Positions 8,561 to 16,347 of a DNA stretch of 64,000 nt are shown here, in pieces. This DNA comes from JBFLXB01 sp964570625 (GTDB lineage Bacteria > Nitrospirota > Nitrospiria > 2-01-FULL-66-17). How positions within the stretch are numbered: the stretch's first letter is position 1; the number at the start of each line of letters is the position of its first letter. The translations under genes and the position numbers were made by a program. Under the pieces are notes generated by a model. It was not told the DNA's origin and did not search any database. It saw only the letters and a list, made by a program, of their open reading frames with translations. The stretch spans positions 124,001 through 188,000 of the forward strand of contig CAZMYW010000027.1 in assembly GCA_964570625.1 (NCBI GenBank). Direction: 5' to 3'.

Positions 8561-10076
8561 CGGGGATTCCCCGCGCCCCCAGGGGGCTCAAAAAGTGCCA
8601 GATGCGAGGCCGCAGGGTCCTCGGAGACCGGAGCGTACCGAACCCGTACGTGAGGATCTCCGAGGGACCGAGAACGACGCAGATGGCCTTTTTCAGCCCA
8701 CTGATCGCCTCGCTGCCCTCGATCACGCCTACCTCTGGCACCCCTTCACTCAGATGAGGGAATGGGCCACCGAGCCCCCGCTGATCATCACCGAAGGCCG
8801 CGGCGTGCGACTGCGCGATCAGGAAGGCCGCTGGTACCTCGACGGGGTGTCTTCCTTGTGGGTCAACGTCCACGGCCATCATCGGCCCGAGATCGACCAG
8901 GCGATCATCGAACAACTGGGCCACATCGCCCACTCCACGCTGCTCGGCTGTTCATCCCCTCCTGCGATCCTTCTGGCCCAACGGCTGGTGGAACTCGCTC
9001 CGCCCGGCCTCACCAAAGTGTTCTACTCCGACGACGGCTCCACCGCGGTCGAGGTGGCGCTCAAGATGGCGCTCCAGTATTGGCAGCAGGTCTCCCCTCC
9101 TCGACCACACAAGACCAAGGTCCTTGCGTACTCGATGGCCTACCACGGCGACACCGTGGGAGCGGTCAGCGTCGGCGGGATCGACGTCTTCCATCAACGC
9201 TTCGCCCCCTATCTGTTTGCCACGCACAAGGTGCGTCCCCCATACTGCTACCGGTGTCATCTGAACTTGACCTACCCGTCATGCGACCTGGCGTGCCTCG
9301 GCGAGGTTGAGGAAACCCTTGCCCGACACCACGAAGAAATCGCCGCATTGATCGTCGAACCCCTGGTGTACGCCGCAGCCGGGATGATCACCGCCCCGCC
9401 TCGGTACCTTCAGCAGTTGAGGGACTTGTGTACACGCTACGACGTCTTGCTGATCGCCGACGAGGTCGCGACCGGATTCGGACGAACCGGAGCCATGTTT
9501 GCGTGTGAAAAGGAATGCGTGACGCCCGATTTGATGGTGGTAGCCAAGGGCCTCACCGGCGGCTACTTACCGTTGGCTGCAACCCTGACGACACAAAAAA
9601 TCTACGAGGCGTTCCTCGGAGAGTACCCCGACTTTCGGACGTTCTTTCACGGCCACAGCTACACCGGGAACGCGCTGGCGTGCGCCGCCGGCTTGGCCAC
9701 CTTGGATATCTTTGTCCACGAGCGCGTCATCGACGGCCTGCACGACAAGATCCGCCACTTGCGGGACGCGCTCGCGCCGTTTGAGAAACACCCCCACGTC
9801 GGCGAGATCCGCCAATGCGGCCTGATGGTGGGCATCGAGCTCGTCCAAGACCGGGGCACGAAGGCGCGTTTCCCAGTTCCCGATCGTATCGGGTGGAAGA
9901 TCAGCCGCGAAGCCCGCAACCTGGGCCTCCTGACCCGTCCCCTCGGCGACGTCCTGGTCCTGGTCCCGCCGCTGGTCTCCACGACACAGGAGCTTGCTGA
10001 GATGGTGGATATTCTAGGGAAAGCAATTCACCGTGTCTTCGACGGCCGTACGACCCAATCCGCGCCCGCTCCGTAG
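8550..10076 (+). CDS. bioA: Adenosylmethionine-8-amino-7-oxononanoate aminotransferase
   Basis: PLP-dependent class III aminotransferase making 7,8-diaminopelargonic acid in biotin synthesis. The family hallmark HAYLWHPFTQM lies near residues 59-70, with WVNVHGHHRPEID, the Asp motif LLIADEVATGFGRTG and the PLP-lysine motif VVAKGLTGGYLPLAATL. From ATG 8550 the protein is 508 aa, some 50 residues longer than usual. Residues ~10-50 are encoded by the dispersed hairpin repeat and are Arg/Pro/Glu-rich noise. The only in-frame starts before the conserved core are ATG 8550, overlapping the htrA stop, and GTG 8595 inside the repeat. No other biotin gene is adjacent. Confidence 0.92.
   Translation: MTSSGDSPRPQGAQKVPDARPQGPRRPERTEPVREDLRGTENDADGLFQPTDRLAALDHAYLWHPFTQMREWATEPPLIITEGRGVRLRDQEGRWYLDGVSSLWVNVHGHHRPEIDQAIIEQLGHIAHSTLLGCSSPPAILLAQRLVELAPPGLTKVFYSDDGSTAVEVALKMALQYWQQVSPPRPHKTKVLAYSMAYHGDTVGAVSVGGIDVFHQRFAPYLFATHKVRPPYCYRCHLNLTYPSCDLACLGEVEETLARHHEEIAALIVEPLVYAAAGMITAPPRYLQQLRDLCTRYDVLLIADEVATGFGRTGAMFACEKECVTPDLMVVAKGLTGGYLPLAATLTTQKIYEAFLGEYPDFRTFFHGHSYTGNALACAAGLATLDIFVHERVIDGLHDKIRHLRDALAPFEKHPHVGEIRQCGLMVGIELVQDRGTKARFPVPDRIGWKISREARNLGLLTRPLGDVLVLVPPLVSTTQELAEMVDILGKAIHRVFDGRTTQSAPAP
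8561..8700 (+). repeat. Dispersed hairpin repeat, copy 1 (between htrA and bioA)
   Basis: After two small GC hairpins (CGGGG-ATT-CCCCG and GCCCCC-A-GGGGGC) comes an element of about 110 bp: CAGATGC near the left end, core GGAGCGTAC-N6-CGTACGTGAG near 8630-8655 and CGCAGATGGCC near 8678-8688. The core is enclosed by a perfect 9-bp stem, CCTCGGAGA with TCTCCGAGG. The same ends and core recur at 29.65 kb and 49.47 kb. In this copy the element is translated in frame as the N-terminus of the longest bioA frame. Confidence 0.75.
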
Positions 10077-10137
10077 AGCGGGCGATACGGCATTCCACTC
10101 CTCCTACCTACAGGTTCTCCCTGGGTGACGGGGCAAG

Positions 10138-10319
10138 AGTTCAAGTTGTTCAAGTGTTCAACTCGTTCAAAGGGGGCCAAGGCAAACATGTTCAGGAGTC
10201 CAATGGTTTAACTCGCTCAAACGTTTACGTCGTTCAAGGGGGTCGAATGTTCAATCTGTTAATGCGTCCAAGTTGTTCAAAGCGTTCAAAGGGGCAAGGG
10301 TTCAAACCGCTCAAATTGC
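10138..10319 (+). repeat. GTTCAANNN short-period repeat array, left flank of the four-helix-bundle gene
   Basis: Degenerate copies of GTTCAA recur with a period of mostly 9 (sometimes 8) bp: for example at 10139, 10148, 10156 and 10165, and again GTCCAA/GTTCAA/GTTCAA near 10265-10288. Variants such as GTTTAA, GCTCAA and GTTCAG fill the rest. All are in the same orientation. The array runs into the 3' end of the minus-strand gene and supplies its TGA stop. Confidence 0.7.
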
Positions 10320-10778
10320 TCAACGGTTCTGGGGCGGCGCGTCCAAATCACGCATCAAGGATTCCACTTCATCCTTCATCGTACGATGCGGGGGCTTTTT
10401 GAACTTCGCGCCCTTCATCCTGCTGCCCTTCAGGTACTCGATGAGATTGCTGATCATGACCGACAGACGTCTGGCAGCGACGATCAGGTCCGCGCTCTGC
10501 GACGCGGTCAGATAACCCTGGTCTGTGGCCACGTAGAGCTGCGAGCGCACCTCGCCGCACGAGCCTTTGGCGATGTAGAGGAACTGCATGAACTCCCGAT
10601 TGCCTCCCCGCTCGAAGCCCTCCGCAACGTTGGACATGACGGACACGGCGGCGCGGCGGATTTGGTCGCGAAGGCCGAAGTCCTTGGAGAACCCCGGGGC
10701 GGCGGTAATCCGATAAATCGAATTCGTGAGCGCACGGGACTCCCGGAAGACTTCGAGATCTTCAAAGTACTTGGCCAT
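10320..10778 (-). CDS. Four-helix-bundle protein (S23 / 23S rRNA-intervening-sequence protein family)
   Basis: This 152-aa protein has the family pattern: FEDLEVFRESRAL at the start, FGLRDQIRRAAVSVMSNVAEG at ~34-54, FMQFLYIAKGSCGEVRSQL at ~63-81 and the last helix RRLSVMISNLIEYLKG. Members are small basic bundles; the phage Avd protein of diversity-generating retroelements is a structural relative that forms a pentamer. The tail beyond ~118 (KFKKPPHRTMKDEVESLMRD) is longer than typical. The gene is bracketed on both sides by GTTCAANNN repeats and is the only gene between two unrelated neighbours, which looks like a self-contained inserted unit. No reverse transcriptase, rRNA or template repeat is nearby. 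Molecular function unknown. Confidence 0.85.
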   Translation of the reverse strand: MAKYFEDLEVFRESRALTNSIYRITAAPGFSKDFGLRDQIRRAAVSVMSNVAEGFERGGNREFMQFLYIAKGSCGEVRSQLYVATDQGYLTASQSADLIVAARRLSVMISNLIEYLKGSRMKGAKFKKPPHRTMKDEVESLMRDLDAPPQNR

Positions 10779-10796
10779 GGGGACTCCGCAGATTAA

Positions 10797-10949
10797 ATAG
10801 CGTTCAAAACGTTCAAATGGTTCAAGACGTTCAACGGGTCACTGTCCCCTTGAATCAGATAGCGTTCAAACCGTTCAAATGGTTCAAGACGTTCAACGGG
10901 CGCTGTCTCCTTGAACGATTTGAACCCCTTGAACCCTTGAACTTTTGAA
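10797..10949 (+). repeat. GTTCAANNN array with tandem unit and inverted tail, right flank of the four-helix-bundle gene
   Basis: Two near-identical units of 57-58 bp (10797-10854 and 10859-10915) each hold four GTTCAANNN 9-mers at exact 9-bp spacing (NNN = AAC or ACC, then ATG, GAC, CGG) followed by CTGTC and CCTTGAA. From 10911 to 10949 the motif is inverted (TTGAAC four times, then TTGAAT). The inverted part ends at the stop codon of the next minus-strand gene. Confidence 0.75.
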
Positions 10950-11531
10950 TCAGACCGTCTGGCCTCGCAACGCTCTCGCGTGGCGGATGTAGCCCTCTGC
11001 CACGACGTGGGGATCCAACCCGAGGGCTTTCCCGTATTGGGTGAGATAGCCGCGCAAGTACGCATCGTGCGGCAGACCCTTCATGTGGTCTTCTTCGATG
11101 AATTGGAGGTAGGCGATACTGATGCGGGTGTTCCGGGCGATCTCTTGCAGCGGCACCCCGATCGCTTCGCGGCGTGCGCGAAGCACCGCACCCGTCACAT
11201 CGGTGATCGCGAGCTGCTGAGCCGGCGGGAGGTTGGCCGGCGAGGCTGAACCGGGTCGGTCATCCCCAAACGTCAGAAAACCGGGCGCCAAACCCAGCAC
11301 ATCCCGATCGTAGCGCGCGCGGCGCTCGTGATGTGAGAGCGTATTCCAGGCTTCGTCCAGCCGCGCGAGCAACTCGCTCCGATCCCCCGCGTCGAACAGC
11401 GAGTACGTCCCCAACGAATGATGGCTGAACGTGCGTTTGATCGTCGCATACGCCCGAGCCAGTTGCTCGTAGGATGCGTCCGGAGCCACTTCCAACAGCT
11501 CGTAAAAGTTCTGCTCCCGAAACGGCTTCAT
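10950..11531 (-). CDS. J-domain plus helix-turn-helix (RodZ-like HTH) protein
   Basis: This 193-aa protein starts at ATG 11531, which overlaps the stop of the upstream ATPase gene as ATGA, so translation is coupled. Residues ~6-80 resemble a DnaJ-type domain (NFYELLEVAPDASYEQLARAY, LARLDEAWNTLSHHERRARYD), although the His-Pro-Asp signature is absent, so it may not stimulate Hsp70. Residues ~115-180 form a Cro/RodZ-type HTH (LRARREAIGVPLQEIARNTRI, YLQFIEEDHMKGLP, AYLRGYLTQYGKALGLD). There is no membrane helix. Its role is probably as a DNA-binding or scaffold partner of the ParA-like ATPase. Confidence 0.75.
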   Translation of the reverse strand: MKPFREQNFYELLEVAPDASYEQLARAYATIKRTFSHHSLGTYSLFDAGDRSELLARLDEAWNTLSHHERRARYDRDVLGLAPGFLTFGDDRPGSASPANLPPAQQLAITDVTGAVLRARREAIGVPLQEIARNTRISIAYLQFIEEDHMKGLPHDAYLRGYLTQYGKALGLDPHVVAEGYIRHARALRGQTV

Positions 11532-12484
11532 CCCCGAACGCAAAGATCGAACGCGATCTGTTCGCCTTTAAGAAGATTGGTCAACACCCGCTCCATCCCC
11601 CGCGAGGAGTTGGCGTCCGGGAACTCGAGGACCGGTGGCCGCTTGCGCTTGTTGGCGCGCCACACGGCGTCGTCGTACTCGATGTAGCCGATATACTCGA
11701 CCTGGATACCAAAGTATTTGGAACACGAGCTACGCATCGACAACCCCAGCACGGCGTCGTCCTGCGAGCGGACCTGATTGACGACCAACTTGGGGGAGAA
11801 TTCGGACATGGTCTTGCGCAGCCGCCCACCGATTTCCGAGTCGATTGCCTCGACCCCGGTGATCAAGTCGTGGGGTGTGCGAATGCCCCGCTCGTTCTTT
11901 TGATCCATCGCGCTGGCGACCAACGCCTTGATTTCGGGGTTCCGCACGGCACGCTTGAACCGGCGATAGAACGAACTCTTGATGAACCGATAGACGTTTT
12001 CGATCGAGGTGGGCTCGGGAATGACGGTGAGGATGCCCCGGTCCGCGGCCAAGAAGAAGTCCAAACAGTTAAACGACGTTCCAGCCCCCAGATCGAGGAG
12101 GATGTAGTCGACGTCCAACTCCTGCATCTGGCGGATCAGCCGCATCTTTTCGGTGTAGCGGGGGTTGGCGATCTCCAGAAAATCGTGAGCGCCGCTGATG
12201 AACCGCAGCGTGGGGAGCGACGTGTTGACCAGAACATCGGAGAGGTTCTTGACCCGACCTTTGACGAAGTCGGACAACGTGGCAGCCGGCGGATCGGCGC
12301 CCAGCGCGGTGTGCAGGTTCGCACATCCCAGATCGGCATCAATCGCAATGACCCGCTTCCCGAGACGGGCCAGACCGATGGCGAGGCTCGCGGCCAGAAA
12401 GGTCTTGCCCGTCCCCCCCTTTCCGCCGCCGACCGCCCAGATTTCATTCTCGACCAGCCGCCCGTTTTCCTCTGGTCCCAGCAT
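11528..12484 (-). CDS. MinD/ParA-family ATPase (FlhG/MotR-like)
   Basis: This 318-aa deviant-Walker ATPase shows VGGGKGGTGKT (residues ~18-28), the switch AIDADLGCANLH and DYILLDLGAGTSFNCLDFF, and a nucleotide-specificity region KLVVNQVRS. Start ATG 12484 is preferred because the frame further upstream lacks conserved sequence. Family members position flagella, chemoreceptors or chromosomal sites. No flagellar gene is nearby, and the coupled J-domain/HTH partner suggests a two-component positioning or regulatory module. The exact cargo cannot be assigned. Confidence 0.84.
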   Translation of the reverse strand: MLGPEENGRLVENEIWAVGGGKGGTGKTFLAASLAIGLARLGKRVIAIDADLGCANLHTALGADPPAATLSDFVKGRVKNLSDVLVNTSLPTLRFISGAHDFLEIANPRYTEKMRLIRQMQELDVDYILLDLGAGTSFNCLDFFLAADRGILTVIPEPTSIENVYRFIKSSFYRRFKRAVRNPEIKALVASAMDQKNERGIRTPHDLITGVEAIDSEIGGRLRKTMSEFSPKLVVNQVRSQDDAVLGLSMRSSCSKYFGIQVEYIGYIEYDDAVWRANKRKRPPVLEFPDANSSRGMERVLTNLLKGEQIAFDLCVRG

Positions 12485-12556
12485 GGGGCTAGTTGTAGCG
12501 CAAGCCTGCGGCATTTTCAAGTCAAAACGACCGGAGCGGAATCGGCGCAAACCCGC

Positions 12557-12586
12557 TTGCGCTCACGCCGCGCTTGGCCGTATAGT
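12557..12586 (+). promoter_or_regulatory. Promoter of glgP, predicted to give a leaderless mRNA
   Basis: -35 TTGCGC (12557-12562), 18-nt spacer, -10 TATAGT (12581-12586). Transcription should start at ~12593, two bases before the GTG start codon at 12595. No Shine-Dalgarno sequence is present. Confidence 0.5.
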
Positions 12587-12594
12587 GAATCCCC

Positions 12595-14307
12595 GTGTCC
12601 ACTCTCGATTCCCTGACCACCGAACCTAAAATCGCCTATTTCTCGATGGAGATCGGCCTGCGGACCGACGTCCCGACGTACAGCGGTGGCCTAGGGGTCT
12701 TGGCCGGCGACACCGTCAAGAGTTGCGCCGATTTGAAACTACCCGTGGTCGCCGTGACGCTGGTCGCCCGCCAAGGCTATTTTCGACAGGAGGTCGACGA
12801 TCAGGGGCGGCAGTCCGCGCACCCCTCGCCGTGGGACCCGAGCCGGCTGATGACTCGATTGCCGGCTCAGGTGCGGGTCATGATCGACCGCAAGCCGGTG
12901 GTCATCGCGGCGTGGTTGTATTGGGTGCAAAGCCCCACCGGGGGCCAAATTCCCGTGGTGTTTCTGGACACCGACCTCGCCGACAACGCCCCCGAGCACC
13001 GCGAACTGACGTCGTTCCTCTACGGGCGGGACGCGGCGTACCGCCTGCGACAGGAGATCGTCCTCGGCATGGGGGGCGGCAAGGTGCTCCAGGCTCTGGG
13101 CGTCACCGTGCGCAAGTATCACCTCAATGAAGGGCACTCCGCCCTGCTGACCCTGGAGTTGCTCGAACGATTCCGCCGTCCGATCGAAAGCGTCTGGGAT
13201 GAGGACCTGATCTGGGACGTGGAACGGATCAAGGACCTGTGTGTGTTCACGACCCACACGCCGGTGGGGGCGGGCCACGACCGGTTCTCGTACGACCTCG
13301 TGGAGCGCGTCCTCGGCGCCCCGATTCCCTTGCCGGTGATCAAGCGATTCGCCGGGGATCAGGAGCTGAACATGACCCTGCTCGCCCTCAATCTGAGCCG
13401 ATTCGTGAACGGCGTCGCGAAAAAACACGGTGAGGTCTCGCGCGCGCTGTTTCCCGGGTACGAGATTTCAGCCATCACCAACGGCGTGCACAGCTTTACC
13501 TGGACCGGGCCCGACATGGCCGCGTTGTACGACGCCTACCTGCCCGGCTGGGCCAACGATCCCGAGCTGCTGGTTCGCGTGGACAACATCCCGGACGACG
13601 CGCTGTGGCTCGCGCATCAATCGGCCAAATCCCGCCTGTTGGCTCTGGTCAAACAGGCCACCGGGGTCGAACTGCGTCAGGACGTCCTCACGGTCGGATT
13701 CGCCCGGCGGATGACGCAGTACAAACGGGCCGACCTCTTGTTTTCGGATCTCAAACGGCTGGCTGATATCGGCGACGGGCGCCTGCAGGTGGTCATCGCC
13801 GGCAAGGCCCATCCCCAAGACGGACCGGGGCAACAGATCATCGAGCGTCTGTTCCAGGCCGGCGATGCGCTGCGTGGCCGCGTACCCGTCGCATTTCTGC
13901 CCGACTACAATATGGATATGGCGCTCACCATCATCCCCGGCGCCGACCTGTGGCTCAATACCCCGCGCCGGCCGCTGGAAGCCTCGGGCACGAGTGGCAT
14001 GAAGGCCACACACAACGGCGTACCCAACTTCAGCGTGCTCGACGGCTGGTGGATCGAGGGCCACGTGGAAGGAATTACCGGTTGGTCGATCGGCCCGCCC
14101 CCCGGGGAGTCGTCATCGAGCGAAGATGACGACTCCCGGGACGCCACCGACCTGTACGAGAAACTGGAGCACGTGATCCTCCCGCTCTACACCAAGAACC
14201 GCAACGGATGGATTGCCGTCATGAAACACGCCATCGGCAAAAACGCCTCGTACTTCAACAGTCACCGGATGATGCGCCGGTACGTCACCGATGCGTACCT
14301 GCGGTAA
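12595..14307 (+). CDS. glgP: Alpha-glucan (glycogen/maltodextrin) phosphorylase, GT35 short form
   Basis: This 570-aa enzyme of the short GT35 class releases glucose-1-phosphate from alpha-glucans. The N-terminus PKIAYFSMEIGLRTDVPTYS and GGLGVLAGD is diagnostic, and the PLP-binding lysine lies in EASGTSGMKATHNG (Lys ~470). GTG 12595 is the only possible start upstream of the conserved IAYFSMEI segment, because an in-frame TGA lies 9 nt before it. With fbaB and fbp nearby it fits storage-carbohydrate turnover and gluconeogenesis. Confidence 0.93.
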   Translation: MSTLDSLTTEPKIAYFSMEIGLRTDVPTYSGGLGVLAGDTVKSCADLKLPVVAVTLVARQGYFRQEVDDQGRQSAHPSPWDPSRLMTRLPAQVRVMIDRKPVVIAAWLYWVQSPTGGQIPVVFLDTDLADNAPEHRELTSFLYGRDAAYRLRQEIVLGMGGGKVLQALGVTVRKYHLNEGHSALLTLELLERFRRPIESVWDEDLIWDVERIKDLCVFTTHTPVGAGHDRFSYDLVERVLGAPIPLPVIKRFAGDQELNMTLLALNLSRFVNGVAKKHGEVSRALFPGYEISAITNGVHSFTWTGPDMAALYDAYLPGWANDPELLVRVDNIPDDALWLAHQSAKSRLLALVKQATGVELRQDVLTVGFARRMTQYKRADLLFSDLKRLADIGDGRLQVVIAGKAHPQDGPGQQIIERLFQAGDALRGRVPVAFLPDYNMDMALTIIPGADLWLNTPRRPLEASGTSGMKATHNGVPNFSVLDGWWIEGHVEGITGWSIGPPPGESSSSEDDDSRDATDLYEKLEHVILPLYTKNRNGWIAVMKHAIGKNASYFNSHRMMRRYVTDAYLR

Positions 14308-14419
14308 TGTCTTTGTATTCTGGTCACCGAGATCGGCGCCTGCGTGGATCGGGTCCCATGGTGGAACACGACCGTCCGAAGGCGCACCCCTACCCGCTTA
14401 AGCGGAGAAAGGATTCACC

Positions 14420-14920
14420 ATGACCACCTCATCACCGTTCGACTGGCTCAAAGATTTGTGCACGCATTTCGACTGGCTTCACGCCAGCTCACAGGCCCTC
14501 GCCGAGGGCCGCCCTCTGGCACCGACCAGCGTGATCCCCGACCACGCGATCGGAGAGATCATCCGGGCGTATTTCCGCATCCAGGATACCCTCGCCTCCC
14601 AGCGAACCGAACTCGGCGCGCTCCGCCAAAACGTGGAAACGCGCGATACCGAGTTGCACACGGTGCGTGCCGATGCCGACACGGCGCGGCAAGATCTGAA
14701 CGAAATTCGTTCGGCCTTCGATCATACGCGGCGGACCTTGGAAGACCGTCAGCGGGGTTGGGAGGAGGCCGAAGGCAAGTGGCAACACGAACGACGATTG
14801 ATGGAGGAACACGCCCATGAGTTGGAGCAACGCCTCCGCGACGTGACCGGACGGTTGGCCGACCACGCGCGTACGCTCAACGCGGTGGCGACTGATCTGG
14901 CGGGCACGGCGTCGACCTGA
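14420..14920 (+). CDS. Small coiled-coil protein, unknown
   Basis: This 166-aa soluble protein has a good RBS (AGAAAGGA) before ATG 14420. Residues ~1-60 are mixed (PFDWLKDLCTHFDWLH, ALAEGRPLAPTSVIPDHAIGE). Residues ~65-155 form a long charged coiled coil (LRQNVETRDTELHTVRADAD, RLMEEHAHELEQRLRDVTGRL). No family was recognised. It follows glgP on the same strand, 112 nt downstream. Confidence 0.65.
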   Translation: MTTSSPFDWLKDLCTHFDWLHASSQALAEGRPLAPTSVIPDHAIGEIIRAYFRIQDTLASQRTELGALRQNVETRDTELHTVRADADTARQDLNEIRSAFDHTRRTLEDRQRGWEEAEGKWQHERRLMEEHAHELEQRLRDVTGRLADHARTLNAVATDLAGTAST

Positions 14921-14997
14921 TCGTTGCCGTTTGGTTGTAAAGGGCGGGTGAGTGTGGTACAAGTGGCCGGTTTAACGGCTCACGAGAAGGAGCTCGT

Positions 14998-15363
14998 ATG
15001 CGAGCAACACGACTACGCCGCCTGATGCCGAGCACGTCGACGCGCCTCAGCAAAGTAGCCAACAAGATTCGTCGGTTCTTTCTCTGCGTGGTACCGTCGG
15101 AGTACGTCCGTCGCCAGACCGCTCTTCGGCAGGGAGAATGCGTGGGCTGTGGACGATGCTGTAAGCTGGTCTTTCAGTGTCCGTTCCTCGGAGGCACCGA
15201 CGAAAACCCCCGCTGCCTGATCTATAACGGCGCACGTCCCAACCAGTGCGCGGCGTTTCCGATCGACGAACGGGATCTGGCGGACGTGAACTATCTGTGT
15301 AGTTATAGTTTTCCGCAATCGGTGCCGCCGGCACAGCCGTTGCTCACACCGGTTCTCGAGTGA
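14998..15363 (+). CDS. YkgJ-type cysteine-cluster protein
   Basis: This 121-aa protein has a strong RBS (AAGGAGCTCGT) before ATG 14998. The central motif CVGCGRCCKLVFQCPFLG, then CLIYNGARPNQCAAFPID and LCSYSF, is the CxxCxxCC metal- or Fe-S-binding cluster of the UPF0153/YkgJ family. A basic N-terminal segment (RRLMPSTSTRLSKVANKIRR) precedes it. Function unknown. It lies 20 nt upstream of the aldolase gene and is probably co-transcribed. Confidence 0.8.
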   Translation: MRATRLRRLMPSTSTRLSKVANKIRRFFLCVVPSEYVRRQTALRQGECVGCGRCCKLVFQCPFLGGTDENPRCLIYNGARPNQCAAFPIDERDLADVNYLCSYSFPQSVPPAQPLLTPVLE

Positions 15364-15382
15364 GCGCCTCAAGGATGCCACC

Positions 15383-16306
15383 ATGCAGGACCGAATCCGC
15401 GCCATACTGAACGGGTACAGCCACGACGGAGCCGGGGTCAAAACCAACCTCGCGCGCATCTTGAACCATGGGGCATTGGGCGGCACCGGCAAGGTCGTGA
15501 TTCTCCCGGTCGACCAGGGGTTTGAACACGGTCCGGCCCGGAGCTTCGCCCAGAATCCCCCGGGATACGATCCGCACTATCATTTTCGTCTCGCCGCTGA
15601 GGCAGGCTGCAACGCCTACGCCGCTCCGCTGGGATCTTTGGAGGCGGGAGCCGCTGAGTTCGCCGGTGATGTCCCCCTGATCTTGAAGCTCAATAACCAC
15701 GACGTGTTGTACGACGAGAAAGACCCCTTGCCGTCGCAAACCGCGTCGGTCCGGGATGCCCTCCGACTGGGATGCGTCGCGGTGGGGTATACCATCTATC
15801 CCGGCTCGTCACACAGCCCGACCATGTACGAACAACTGCGTGGGATCGCGGAGGAAGCCAAAACCGTGGGCCTTGCGGTCGTCGTCTGGTCCTACCCGCG
15901 CGGCTCCGCCCTGTCCAAAGAAGGGGAAACCGCGATCGACGTCGTCGCCTACGCGGCCCAGATCGCGGCGCAACTCGGCGCGCATATCATCAAGGTCAAG
16001 CTTCCCGGCGAACATCTCGAACAACCGGCGGCGAAAAAGGTCTACGAGGCCCACAACGTGCCGATCAAAACCCTGGCCGACCGCGTCCGTCACGTGGTCC
16101 AGTCCGCGTTCAACGGCCGGCGGATCGTGATCTTTTCCGGCGGCGCCAAAGAAGACGACGAACGCGTGTTCACCGAAGTGCGGGCGATCCGCGATGGCGG
16201 AGGCTTCGGCTCCATCATCGGCCGCAACTCGTTCCAGCGCGCCAAGCCGGACGCGCTCAAGTTCCTCGACACGATCATGAAGATCTACTCTGGGAAGCTG
16301 CCGTAA
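15383..16306 (+). CDS. fbaB: Class I fructose-bisphosphate aldolase (DhnA/archaeal type)
   Basis: This 307-aa enzyme interconverts fructose-1,6-bisphosphate with DHAP and glyceraldehyde-3-phosphate through a Schiff-base lysine. Family landmarks are VVILPVDQGFEHGPARSF, PLILKLNNHD, the likely lysine segment HIIKVKLPGEH and the phosphate-binding IVIFSGGAKEDDERVF and GFGSIIGRNSFQR. DhnA-type aldolases are typical of autotrophs and gluconeogenic organisms. With fbp ~1.6 kb away on the other strand it supports an FBP branch used in the gluconeogenic direction. Confidence 0.93.
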   Translation: MQDRIRAILNGYSHDGAGVKTNLARILNHGALGGTGKVVILPVDQGFEHGPARSFAQNPPGYDPHYHFRLAAEAGCNAYAAPLGSLEAGAAEFAGDVPLILKLNNHDVLYDEKDPLPSQTASVRDALRLGCVAVGYTIYPGSSHSPTMYEQLRGIAEEAKTVGLAVVVWSYPRGSALSKEGETAIDVVAYAAQIAAQLGAHIIKVKLPGEHLEQPAAKKVYEAHNVPIKTLADRVRHVVQSAFNGRRIVIFSGGAKEDDERVFTEVRAIRDGGGFGSIIGRNSFQRAKPDALKFLDTIMKIYSGKLP

Positions 16307-16347
16307 CACACCATCCCCGCCCACCGGTTCGGGCGGTCCGGCTCCTG

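Noticed and set aside
8561..8595. Intrinsic terminator after htrA
   Set aside because: Two strong GC hairpins are present but no T-run follows, and bioA overlaps the htrA stop, so read-through is expected.
10138..10949. CRISPR array or diversity-generating retroelement
   Set aside because: The GTTCAANNN units are 9 bp without spacers, and there is no cas gene, reverse transcriptase, template repeat or variable-protein target.
10793..11065. Minus-strand frame encoding a Phe/Lys/Leu-Asn repeat peptide
   Set aside because: It is only the repeat array translated, and overlaps the J-domain/HTH gene out of frame.
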